DNA of 64,000 nt from Paulownia fortunei (Eukaryota > Streptophyta > Magnoliopsida > Lamiales > Paulowniaceae), in assembly GCA_019321725.1 (NCBI GenBank), contig CM033116.1, positions 8,884,841 to 8,948,840 on the forward strand, read 5' to 3'. The notes below the pieces were generated by a model that saw only the letters and a program-made list of their open reading frames with translations, made no database searches and was not told the DNA's origin. Within the stretch, counting starts at the first letter, position 1, and every line of letters begins with the position of its first letter. The position numbers and the translations under genes are program-made. This document shows positions 23,991-35,032 of this stretch, in pieces.

Positions 23991-25027
23991 GATGCATTCC
24001 AATTGAGGAAATAAATGAAATTCTCAAGCACTATCATTCATCCCCATGTGATGGTTATTTTGGACCTATAAGGATAGCTTCTAAGGTATTACAATCTGGT
24101 TTTTATTAGCCAACTTTGTTTAAGGATTGTTATGCTTTTGTGCAGACATGTGAATGGTGTCAAAGGGTTGGAACAATTACTAGACACCATGAGCTTCTTT
24201 TGACTAGCATGATAGAAATTGAAGTTTTTGATGTTTGGGGGATTGACTTCATGAGACCATTTCCTCCATCAAATGGTTAATCATACATTTTGCTTACTGT
24301 GAATTATGTTTCCAAATTGATAGAAGCAATTGACATAACTACTAATGATGCCAAGTTAGTGCTTAAATTCTTGCAAAAACACATTTTCACTCATTTTGGC
24401 ACACTTAGAGCAATTGTAAGTGATGAAAGCTCTCATTTTTGTAATAAAATATTTAATAATCTTTTGGCTAAGTATGGTGTAAGACACAAAGTAGTTCTTG
24501 GAATCTCAAACCGAGAACCGAAGCAAATTTTGAGAAAACAGTAAACATTTATCGAAAGGATTCGGCACATAAGCTTAATGATGCATTGTGGGCATACCGC
24601 ATAGTATATAAAACTCATATAGGTATTTCTCCTTATCGATTAGTTTATGGAAACGCTTGTCACCTCCCTATTGAGCTAGAACATAGAGCATATTGGTTTG
24701 TATAATAATTACATTTTAATACAAAAGCAATTAGATAAAATAGATTGTTGCAACTCAATGAAATAGAAGAATTTAGGTTTGATGCCTATAAAAATGCAAA
24801 AATCTATAAAGAAAAAACAAAACAATAGCATGACAAAATGATCTTGAGAAGGGAATTTCAACTCGGCCAACTTGTGTTGCTTTTCAATTCTAGATTAAAA
24901 CTTTTTTCAAGAAAATTGAAATCTAGATGGTTAGGTCCCTTCATTGTCAACAAGATATTTCCATTTGAGACAGTTGAGTTTAAAGGTAAGATGACACATT
25001 ATCTCATGTCAATGGTCAAAGGTTGAA
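23991..25027 (+). pseudogene. Gypsy integrase remnant lacking its catalytic glutamate region
   Basis: The zinc-binding part reads ILKHYHSSPCDGYFG, with one histidine changed to tyrosine, then TCEWCQRVG with both cysteines. The core has VWGIDFMRPFPPSNG (first aspartate) and RAIVSDESSHFCN (second aspartate). Where related elements have a stretch ending in the catalytic glutamate, this copy goes straight from HKVVLG to SNREPKQIL, an apparent in-frame loss of about ten codons. The C-terminus continues in broken frames through 24838-25023 with LKSRWLGPF. The enzyme cannot be active. Confidence 0.75.
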
Positions 25028-25132
25028 ATATTTATACAAAAATGAAATTTGAAAGATGTCTAATCTTTTACCTGGGGAAGCAACATAAGGTATTCGATTT
25101 TAGTCTAGTTAAAGACTTTAAACAAAGCATTT

Positions 25133-25150
25133 CTTAGGAGGCAACCTAAG
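25133..25150 (+). promoter_or_regulatory. Conserved 6-bp-stem hairpin
   Basis: CTTAGG-AGGCAA-CCTAAG forms a perfect stem with a six-base loop just downstream of the integrase remnant. It matches the minus-strand hairpin at 12456-12473, with a G-C pair replaced by an A-T pair at the same stem position. Confidence 0.6.
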
Positions 25151-26614
25151 CTCTCTTTTCTTATTTTTGTATGTGTTGTTTTATTTCTTGTTATTAGTAT
25201 TTTGTTTCATATCATGATGATTGTTCCTTGATATTTTAATCATTTTTGCAAGCTAAATGCTGAAAATACAAAAAAAAAGTAGGGTTTTAATTCTGAAAGA
25301 ACACCACCCATTTTCAGAAAAGTCTTCTAATTTTATAATTCTCTCAATCATTTAGGACAATGCTTATAAAGTTTGGGGGGGGAGGGAGTTTAGGATAATT
25401 GTCTTGTTGTTTGAGACATTTAATACTTATTTGTAGCTTGTTTTGGTTTATTGATTTATTTAGTTTATTGATTATCAAGTTTAGTGATCAACAATGTGCA
25501 TGTTAAAAAAAAGTAAATATTAGAATATATACGTTTGTTTACATGTCTAAATATCAAAAAATAATTTTATTTATTTTATGAGGTTTTGTGAAACTTGATG
25601 CACTAAGTAATTTATTGAGTTATATTTAATTATTTAGAGACAGTTTATAAGGTCTAATTATTTTCTAAATGATCCCACCAACCTCTAGAACTTGCTTGAT
25701 CACTAGTCGAGGCCAAATCCTAGGTGCATAGCATTAAGGAAATGATTTATGCCATTTTTGATCTGTTTAAGTCTTTCAAGACAACATATACTTGAATTAT
25801 TCTCTATTGTCCCTTCTTGAGCCTATTGAAACAATTTTTTGGACGTCCTATATACATTATCGAACTTTATATCCAATATTTTATTCTTTTTCATATCATT
25901 TACACAATCATTCTTGAATGAATTATTGTATTAAAAAAAAGCAAAAAACAAAGAGAAGAAAAGATTGAAAAGAGATGAAAATGAAGAGATTATGAATTGA
26001 GGTATATGATTGGAACTCTCTAAAACAAATGGACCCCCGTTGCATACAATAAAGAAATAAGTTTGGGGGTAATACAAGATCAAAAATAAGAATGGGATGT
26101 TCAATAAAGAAAAATGAAGGGATTGATGAAAAAGTTGGTGTTCATTCGTAAAGGTTCTAGTATGATTGTATAAAATGGGTAAATTTTAGCTACAATTTTT
26201 TATATATTCCCACCATTACCCAAGTCTCACAATACAAGCTTTGAAAGTCTTTTTTATCTTTGGTACTATGATGTACCTACATTAGTGAAAATTAGTGAGA
26301 AAAATAAGCTTATGGAGTTTGGTAAACACTTTAAAAGTGGATCAAATATGAGTAGTTGGCCTCGTAAACCTATCCGGATGATAAATGAAATTTGATAAAC
26401 TACTACTTTCACACTCACACACACACAAGACCATGAAGTTAAGTGAAACTAATATCCGTGTTAACATGTGAACTTGGTATATTTTTCTAATCTTTTGAGA
26501 TGAGATGAAAAAAAATCTTTCTCGACTTTGGTTACCTAATTCATAGAGGGATTGTTATTGATAATTTTATGTTTAATACTTAAGGACAAACAAATTTTCA
26601 AGTTTGGGGGTATT
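25151..26614 (+). other. Non-coding 3' region of the Gypsy element with repeated purine tracts
   Basis: There is no reading frame of interest. GGACAATG followed by AAGTTTGGGGGGGGAGGG occurs at about 25353-25390, a second tract AAGTTTGGGGGTAATAC near 26057, and the tract AAGTTTGGGGGTATT at 26600-26614 that abuts the LTR. Confidence 0.65.
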
Positions 26615-28093
26615 TGATAAGTTGGTTTTATACCAACAATTCATATAACTTTTGATTAACATTTGGTTTGTTTTCAAGTATTTTTGCTACATTTTATACA
26701 TTTAGTGTGAAATTTTATAGGTAATGACAAAAAGAGAAAAAAATGGAAAGAAACAAAAAACTTGGTTGAAATATTGAAAAATCTGAATTGTGGTGCTAAG
26801 GATGGCAGTTTTTGTATTTCAATCATAACTCTTTATTCAAATATAATTTTGACTTGATTTTTGAACCACTATAAATCTAGTAGATATATCTATAACTTCT
26901 ATGCATACCACAAAATCCAATTATGTTGAACTCAATGAGAAAAATCGACTTCAGGAGTCAGCACTAGGCTGAAATTTTCTGCTATAACACATCATGGTAT
27001 TTTGAGCTTAAATATCTCTACAGATGTCATATTTAGTTGATTCAAGTGTCTGTAGAAAGAAAAGACATAGATATCCAATTCGTATGATATATCAAAAGCC
27101 ATTTCGAAATAGAATGTGGTCAATAATGGGTTTAAAGAGGCTAAAGATGCTAAAGATAGAAAGTTCAGTGCCAGGCTGTCCAATCTCCCGTCTGGTTTTA
27201 AGGACCCCAAAGAGCCTCCAAAGGTATTCTGGACGTGGGGAAGGTATTATTGGACAGAACGGTGCTGCTGAACAGAGAGTTATTCTTAGAGAGAAAAGAA
27301 AGTCATTCTTGGAGACAATAAGAGCTTCAATCATTTCTTCCACTTCACAAATTGGTGAACAATTTTGATGCTCTTGTTTATGTATTTCTTGAAATTATAT
27401 TCATACATGATGAACTAAACATTTTTTTCTAGAGGATGATGTAACCTTACTTGATCCTATGTTTTGAATTTCAAATATTATTAATTTAAGTTATTCATCA
27501 TGTTTATATTATCTTATTTAGTATTGCATCTTGATTATTTGGCCATTAATTGAGAGTGTTTGATGTATGAGATTCAATACTCGAGAGAGGAAAAATTATG
27601 CCTGATCATACAGATAACGTAATCTAGGAATCATAGAATTGATAAGCTTATGAAACCTATGAAGTTTTGAAAAAGAATTCATTGAACCTTTATATTTTAT
27701 TCTTAAGTTTTTATAGAGATATTGAAATTTATATTAGAACTCATAATCAATTCGACACTCAAGAGAGGGAATTGATGAGTTTAGGAATTCTTGACTTCTA
27801 TATATTGTTGACTTGAATTGGTATGCTTTGAAAATAAGAACGCAGGTGATAATTAGGTGAGTCATTCTTCTATAATTTATTGTATTACTTCTAAGAACTC
27901 ACTCTTGTATTTTGCAATTTTTGTATTCTACTTTGTTTAATCATCCCTTGATTTTCTAGATGAAATTGAGATTATTTGAACTACAATACTTGCTGCAATT
28001 TTTTTTACAATTTTTGTGGATACGATACTCAACTCATCGTTATATTAAAACTTGACACCGTGCACTTGCGGTTGAAAATATAATTCACGAACA
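26615..28093 (+). repeat. 3' LTR of the Athila-like Gypsy element
   Basis: Starts TGATAAGTTGGTTTTATACC directly after the polypurine tract and ends TTCACGAACA. It aligns with 17257-19602 apart from the MITE and a nearby gap. I count roughly 15 differences in the first 120 columns. Confidence 0.85.
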
Positions 28094-29190
28094 ATACAGA
28101 TGTTATATTCATTGTCTTTAGGATTACTTTGTATATAAAATTTGATGATGACTAGGATGAATGTTTAGAAGCCCAAAATTCGTGTAATTTTTTTATTTAA
28201 TAGGAAATAGTTATAAGAGCTATTCTGAGAGCAGATTAGTCTAGAAGTCCATTGATGAACATATCAGAGAAGAAGATCAATTCCAACAACAAAGTAGAAG
28301 ACCAAAAACAGAACAGGTCAGATGAAAAGAACATATTAGAGAAGCAAAGCAGAACATATCAATTCAGAGACAAGTAGAAAAAAATTAGAGCAAAGCAGAA
28401 TACTAATGCAAAACGGAGCACAAATTCTAAGTATAAGTGCAAACTATTTCAAGGATAAATCAACATTAGTCCAAAATCAAAGCAAAAAGGCTTGCTTGGG
28501 CTTAAAATTCTGTGGAGTAAGGACATGTGCATATTGACAAGAAATAGTACACAACTATGATTAATATAGAGAACCATCATAAATATGCAAGAAAATAGAG
28601 TAATTTTATCCAAGTAAGGGCAACTAGTACTGAAGAATGATTGAAAATTGCGCACTACCAGTTGTACGAATAGAATTTTCAGAGGTCTATAAATAACAAC
28701 TGAAGATAAAAATAAAAAGAGAATTGCCATTCTGAGTGAAGAGCATTCATATAAAGAAAAGCAAAAATTTCTAAATCATAGATCAATCATCTGCACTTAG
28801 CAAATTCTGATAGAATTAAGCATATAGTTTAACTCAATATTTTTCTAACACTACATTTTTCATTAAAGTAGTGTGAGCTTTATGTAGGTTAACACTTGTT
28901 TTAAGTCAGCTCTTATGTAGAATGACTTAGTTGCAATCGAGCTTTGAGTAGACAGAATGAGAGAGAAGGGAATAACATGAGTTTGTGTAACTAGGTTGTT
29001 ATAACTTAAAATAGAACTTTTATAAAAAGTTTGTGGATATATAGTGTATTCCTCTAGGAGATTGGAGAAGAGTAGACATTGAAGATTACACCACTTTCAA
29101 ACTACTATATGAATTTTCCTTGTTATTTATATTCAACACTTTACTTTCTGTTAACTAACTGTTATAATATATATTGCATGTTTACACCAC
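28094..29190 (+). other. Intergenic, with LTR-like sequence
   Basis: The first 30 bases appear to continue the hAT remnant. The remainder has a CTATAAATA box at about 28688, an A-rich stretch before it, and a tail near 28980-29165 (TGTGGATATATAGTGTATTC and TTTACTTTCTGTTAACTAAC) of the kind I associate with Sirevirus LTRs. I could not set ends or a partner, so a solo or partial LTR is only a suggestion. Confidence 0.3.
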
Positions 29191-30139
29191 GCAACAGTTT
29201 TGTCAGCAAGAAAAAACTAAATTGTCAAAGAAAGAAAGAGAGAAACATCGAATAACAAAAAATGGGCCCACAATCAAATGAATGGGATATCAAAAATCAT
29301 ATTTTCATTGTAAATCCAAGAAGAAGAAAAAAAGTGAAAATTATCGCAAGCAATTTTTTTAAGAATCTACGACTGAGAGAGAGGTAGAGATTGAGAGATT
29401 AAGATTAAAGTGAAAATAAACAAGGATGGATTTCATTAGAGAAGACATCCATGATAACAAGATCTGGAAGGGGCGACCACAATCGTTTTGAGAAGACTGG
29501 ACCACCTGCTGGAGATGAGCACATGCTAAAGGTTAATCATATATTCACAGTAATGACTGATGAGTATTGGAAAAACATAAAAGTTTATTTTAGTCCTTAA
29601 ACTTTCAATCTTGAATGGTTTCTGTCGCCCCCAATTTGATTAATGGATGAAAAAGCTTGCTGGTCCCAAGTGGTACTAAGGAGTTTAGAGAGGAGGGTGA
29701 GTAGACCTTTCAATATTTTTGTCTTAGCTTGCAGTTTCCTTTCAAAAAATTGTCATAAGCAAATAGAAGGTGGGTAGGTGGTGGTTGGATTTGAGGCTAT
29801 GCTGAATGGCAAAAGCAATTGTCCATGATTAGTTCTAGGTATATTGGAATCATTCTAGCCATGGGAAAGTGAAGGTGACAATAGCTACGAATCAGGATCC
29901 AGCAGCAATGGATGCAACAAAGGTCTGGTATTGAACTATGCAGTGGGAGTGGTGGCCTTATCTGGATTTGGGGTGGTGGTGCATTCAGTGTTACTAGCGG
30001 TGGTGACAACTACTCGTTGGTTCTTCAACAATTTTTAGAATTTTTATTAAGGGTAAAAATTATATTTTTCGTCATAGAAATCAATACCATATGCAACTTC
30101 TAGATATAGGTCGAACAATTTAATTTTCCTCATGAGAAT
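29191..30139. other. Intergenic, nothing recognised
   Basis: Short reading frames only, none with a motif I know. The composition is ordinary for the region. Confidence 0.4.
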
Positions 30140-30237
30140 ACACAAAGGGATAATTTGACTGTTGTTATTATAAAGGGAATTTTAGCCCGTTACCCCTTTC
30201 ACAAGGGCTAAAATGCGATTATCCCCCTTTGTAGTGT
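30140..30237. repeat. Small fold-back (inverted repeat) element
   Basis: The ends read ACACAAAGGGATAAT on the plus strand and, from the right end inward on the other strand, ACACTACAAAGGGGGATAAT. An inner pair ATTTTAGCCC and GGGCTAAAAT (about 30179-30213) is perfectly complementary. The whole could fold into one stem-loop. It resembles a very small MITE. No clear target duplication is seen. Confidence 0.5.
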
Positions 30238-30437
30238 ATGTTTAGAAAAAACACATGAATGAAAAACTTGTAATCCGAACATCATATGTAAAATCTTGCT
30301 TCTCTTGTTACATTAGGATATAACTAATATTTGCCTGAGCTTACCATCAATAAATTGTTGCTACGACACTGCAGATTGTAAGCATCTACTACTTCTTTCA
30401 CTTGAATTACTGTGTCTAACATTTACATTTATTTAGT

Positions 30438-30546
30438 TTTTTTTTTCTTTTTATTTTTAACCCACTCACACATATAGGGTCGGAACCCTAATCTTTCATA
30501 CAAACGTGGGAGGCAGTACCACTAGGCCAAATGACCGGTGATTAAT
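30438..30546 (-). mobile_element. tRNA-derived SINE with perfect 11-bp target duplication
   Basis: The 109-bp unit is flanked by ATTTATTTAGT at 30427-30437 and 30547-30557. On the minus strand it has an A-box match TGGCCTAGTGG, then about 35 bases later a B-box-like GGTTCCGACCC, and an A-rich tail directly against the target duplication. These are the marks of a SINE transcribed by RNA polymerase III and copied by LINE machinery. It is short for a plant SINE. The B box departs from the usual GGTTCGANNCC by a one-base shift. Confidence 0.7.
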
Positions 30547-30557
30547 ATTTATTTAGT

Positions 30558-31243
30558 ATATTGATGGTATTGTTCACACAAATGTGGTTATGGAAACAAA
30601 ACTGAAATTATAAGACAAATTTTGAGAACAAAATTTTATTAATTAGATTTGCTTACAACTATGATGTCTTAGCAATTTTGCAACTATAAAGTAGATTCTA
30701 ATGATTCTTGATTTATTTTTTTCGTTATATGGCAAGGCTTGAAAGTGTATTTTTAAGTAGAAGAAGTCGTGAATAATTTGATAGATGCTTGAGCACTTAG
30801 AATAAAATTGTGAGGAAAGACTTTTTTTCTCGATCAATTATTCTCTTGGAGCAAAATGCATTTTTTAATTTGAGGGATTTATTTGGAAGACTTGTGCAAT
30901 TGACTCCTAGTCAATTGGAGGCTTCTACATGTTTGTGATATGTGGAACTTTGAAGAATTCTTCTCTTTCAAGTCGTTAGATATTTGAGGTAAGAAAGTCA
31001 TATACCACTTGAATGTCTTTGATTCAATATAAGTATCATTTTAAAGAAAAAATTCATGTCTTGATTTGATTGAGCCACTGACTTGAATACACCACATGGT
31101 GCAATTTAGTTGGTCTTAATTACTTATATTGCACTAACATGATTTCATAGCTAAAATATCTTAACTTGACATTTGACAACATTTGATTTGTGATTAAAGA
31201 TACAAGAATATCAATTAAAATAACTACTTCCTTTATATATGAT

Positions 31244-31250
<7 letters not shown>
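30558..31250. other. Intergenic, nothing recognised
   Basis: AT-rich with no convincing coding or structural signal. Confidence 0.4.

Positions 31251-31286
<36 letters not shown>
31251..31286. repeat. (AT)n microsatellite
   Basis: About 17 uninterrupted AT units. Confidence 0.95.
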
Positions 31287-31288
<2 letters not shown>

Positions 31289-32981
31289 TTGATAAGTCTT
31301 ATGTATCCACTTTGATCAGTCACTTAACTATTTTTCTAAATGTAATAAGAAAAAATTTAATCAATTCTTTAATTTTTAAAAATTAATTAAATTAAGTAAT
31401 ATGACAGATAATATTGAAAATCTTAGTACTATTAGAATTTTAATAATATAAAAGACTTTGATATTCAATATATCAAATATTCATTTTACCTAAGCCATCT
31501 TTCTATTTTCCATATAAAATTAATTAATCGTCAAAATCATTCCCAAGAAAATTTCAATATCAACACTTTCAACATAAAACTTTTTGAGATGTTGAAGTTA
31601 TTTAATTGGGAGCCTTATCAAAGGGAGTTTTATTTTATATTCCATGTGATTGCTCCAATTAAAATTGAGAGATAATTAGATAATGTAATCTTTTAAATTT
31701 TTATTTTTATTTTTTATTATTTCTATGATGAACAAAAGTTTCAGACTACAAATGGGCTAGGCTGACACACAATAGATTGGGTGTAAATGTCCATTTTAGG
31801 CCAAAATGTTGGACCTTATGTCTTCCTAAGCCTATTGATTAGTCTTGGACTCAAAGAGGTCACCTTTCAGCTGAAGTAACAAATATTAATGCTTGATATA
31901 CAGTTTTGAAACTCATTTTTTTCGACCTAAATTATCTTCTAATGACTAGAATGCCCTTGGCTTGTTCTTAATTATTTGAAATCTTTGTATTTTTTGTTAT
32001 TACTTGAAAAAGAAAAAGTCAAGAGATATACAAAGAGTCGCATCAGGATCAGATAATAAATTCATTTTAAATAGACCATACAATATGATAGGTAAAGAAC
32101 GGAGAAATAAAATGGACACAAGAGTTACATTGTTTTGCTGATAATAAGCCCACTTCCAGGAGTGAACATGAAGCTACTCTTTATTAAAATACTTCTGACA
32201 CTAGAGACAAACTTCTATAATTAAAACAAGAGAATTAATCTTAGAATGATAATGAGACGAGTTCAAACTCTTTATTACTCAAATTCGCTCCACTTAGAAT
32301 GAATTTTAAAATTATTAAACTAGTCTGCGACTAGTTTTAGTTTTTTTTTTATTTTTTATTAGACTCACCCTACCCTAAACCCACCCTGTTTAGTTTTATA
32401 TATATATTGATCTATCATAAATATATTTGTGTTACATTATTTTTAGAAATATATGTTTTTTAGAAAATTTTAATTGTATTATTTTTAAAATATATATTTT
32501 TTAATATTTATAAAATTATAAAAAATAAGTGTAATTGGTTAAACCCATCGAACCAAGTCCAAATGAATTCTTACAAACTTTAATGAGTTAGGTATTGAAT
32601 TTTAATAAACCCATCCTAAGCCGGCTTCATTGCTATCTGCAACCTCTTAATTTATAAAGAGCCCACACTTTGAGAGGTTCCGTAGAGAACATGTAGAGAA
32701 TTGTTACAAGAATATGGCCGACGGGGGTTGGTCTAATCTGAAACCTGGCCCAAGCCCATCCTGCATGGTGTGGTTTTGGGCCCGTAAATGAAAGCAGGTG
32801 TAAAAAATTTTATATATGGATTCAAGTTGCTTTAAGATGGTTTACGATTTTAATCAACCAACCTGAAAACCCCCCCTCTTACATATATTATATACATTTC
32901 CATCTGTATATGTGTGTGTGTATGTGTGTGTCCGAGCGCGTGCTTGCGCTTCATGTAAATTTTATTTATATGTATGCTAAT
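31287..32981. other. Intergenic, AT-rich, with decayed transposon-like patches
   Basis: No gene seen. A patch at 32365-32395 (CCCTACCCTAAACCCACCCT) and one at 32568-32640 recall terminal parts of plant hAT-type non-autonomous elements, but I could not pair the ends. A TG-rich simple repeat lies at about 32908-32930. Confidence 0.35.
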
Positions 32982-33413
32982 CTGTGTATATTATATTTAC
33001 CTATATATAATATATAAATATAATCGTGTCAATTGAAGTAAGAATAAAAAATAATAAGTAATCTATAATTTTACTGAACTCAAAAGGTTAAAAACAGAAA
33101 CTAAAACTACAATTTTCGGAAAATAAAAATATGCTCATTAAGTGTGCAAACTATCCATACTTTGATTATATGACAAGTCTTTAAATTGAGAGCAATAGTG
33201 GCAAGATAAGTCTTGGGTCTTTTGTACACTATATTTACTCATATATAAAATACCAATACAATTGTATAAATTGAAATCAGAAGAAAAACTAATAAGTAGT
33301 CTACACCTTTAGCATATTGAAAAGTAAAATAGAAAAAAAGAAAAAAATTAGAACTACAATTTCACGAAAATAAAAATATGCACATTAAGTGTGCAAACAA
33401 TCTATACTTCAAT
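32982..33413 (+). repeat. Tandem pair of diverged ~240-bp units
   Basis: The first unit (about 32982-33170 with a tail to 33221) and the second (about 33222-33413) share several blocks in order: a TATATTTAC segment, AATTGAA plus AATAAGTA, ACTACAATTT, and AAAATAAAAATATGC with CATTAAGTGTGCAAAC. The offset of the last block is close to 240 bp. Neither unit codes. Confidence 0.7.
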
Positions 33414-33989
33414 AATAATATTATTTTATCTTAATTTTAAAGATCATAATGACATATTTTTTAAATTATAAAATAAATATAGATAATTCAACAGATTTAA
33501 CCCGACAAGTGTTAAGTTGAGTGGAAGAAGGCCCACATAAGCTTGGATTAAGCCAAATCAACCTCAAATTTACTCCTTAATCTTCTCTAATATACATTTT
33601 TAATACTTTAGCGAAAATTGAGTTGAGATTAAAATTCAAATTCAAATTTTGGTCAAACTCCCATCTACTAATACATGGTATAGATTATATTGCATTACAT
33701 TGTGATTAGGTTTAGCGGTTTCATTTTCATATAAGCATAGGACATGAGTCGTCAAAATTTAATGATCCTAAAAAATTAGATGGATAGGCTCGACCAAACA
33801 CAAACAAAAAGGACATTATTGGTAAATCAATATCATATTATCTGTAGAAAATGAATTGCTTTTTTAGTACTCATTTTGATTTTGGTGAAAAATAAATGTA
33901 AAAATTGCAATTAGCTAGAATAATTAAGTATTAATATTTAGGGTTCATTATTCTAACCCTCACCCTAAAATATTTGAATTACCAATTTC
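33414..33989. other. Intergenic, nothing recognised
   Basis: AT-rich sequence without motifs that I can support. Confidence 0.4.

Positions 33990-34039
<50 letters not shown>
33990..34039. repeat. (CT)n microsatellite
   Basis: About 24 uninterrupted CT units. Confidence 0.95.
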
Positions 34040-34040
<1 letters not shown>

Positions 34041-34725
34041 ATTATAAAATTCTTCTCTAAGTTTGTGTGTTAAAAAATCTATATAAAAGGCATGAATCGA
34101 CTACTTTATCCTCAACTTTAAAGAATTAAAAAATATCAAATTATCAATTTATTATGTGATCATCATATTCCTGTATTGTCTTAGTAATGTTAACATATTC
34201 TCGGGGTGTATTTGTAATGTTTCTGTAGGTGAAGGATGTCTTTGCAATATTTTTGTATTAAATTTCATTCCTCTAAATATTTCAATTTTTTAAAATGCAA
34301 ATGTCATTTTTTTCCCCAGTAATATGGTGAATACTTGGGTCTTGAAATTGAGTCTACTCCATTTTGCTCTTAGAATAAACATAATTCTAATTTTTATTGT
34401 TTAGACTCAATTTAAAAAGGTTAATCTGTGTTAATCCATAAAACTCTAAATGTGTCTCTCACATTTCTCTACCACCGCCCATTCTCTCTCTTGATAATTC
34501 TTTATTTTTAATTATATTTAAGCAATTTGATAAAATTTCTAAATCATATATAGGTGTGAGGATGATCGCGAATATGATGATAATCATGTAAAATACATTT
34601 ATGGGTTTAGTTTTAAATAAGTTTCGAGTCAAGGGTGCACTGAGATATGATGTCGATAAGCCTATTAAATTCACATGGTATTCATAACAAAAGTAGGTTC
34701 GCTTGCTACTTCACTTAAAACTAAG

Positions 34726-35027
34726 GGGTGTTTGGAAATTCATTCCAAATGCACTTTTAGGTATGAAAGTCCATTTGTAAAAAATTATGTGTTTGGTAAT
34801 TATTTTTGAATGAACTTTTAAAATAAATCACTTCTCCAAAAGTTCATTTTGGACAAATGTAAAATTGTGACTTTTGAATTTCTTTTCTTGCACTTCTACT
34901 AAATGGGCGTTAAAGTGTATTTCTATCAAACACTTAACAATATTTATAAGCACTTTTTTAAAAAGTTCATATTAAAAAGTCCATTTTATAGATAAACTTT
35001 TATTTTAAAAGTGCTCCCAAACATGCA
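34726..35027. mobile_element. Candidate MITE
   Basis: The left end GGGTGTTTGG and the right end, read inward, TGCATGTTTGG are similar. The unit is flanked by CTAAG at 34721-34725 and 35028-35032. Internal segments such as CACTTTTA and AAAAGTGC are also inverted. The ends look like those of common plant MITEs; a five-base duplication does not decide the superfamily. Confidence 0.45.
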
Positions 35028-35032
35028 CTAAG

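Larger units (their letters stand above)
17257..28093 (+). mobile_element. Athila-like Gypsy LTR retrotransposon, nearly complete, inactive
   Basis: The order is LTR - gag - protease - reverse transcriptase - RNase H - integrase - long non-coding 3' region - LTR, the Gypsy order. LTRs are 17257-19602 (enlarged by a MITE) and 26615-28093. Flanks ATATA (17252-17256) and ATACA (28094-28098) look like a target duplication with one change. The primer binding site at 19609 resembles aspartate tRNA. All domains are recognisable, but stops break gag and pol, the protease active site is changed and the integrase has lost its catalytic glutamate region. No envelope-like frame is visible in 25150-26600. 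It sits inside a hAT remnant. Confidence 0.85.

Noticed and set aside
25151..26600. Envelope-like frame in the Athila-like element
   Set aside because: No open frame above noise and no membrane segment found, so treated as non-coding.
31120..31323. Tyr/Ile repeat minus-strand frame
   Set aside because: Produced by the (AT)n microsatellite.
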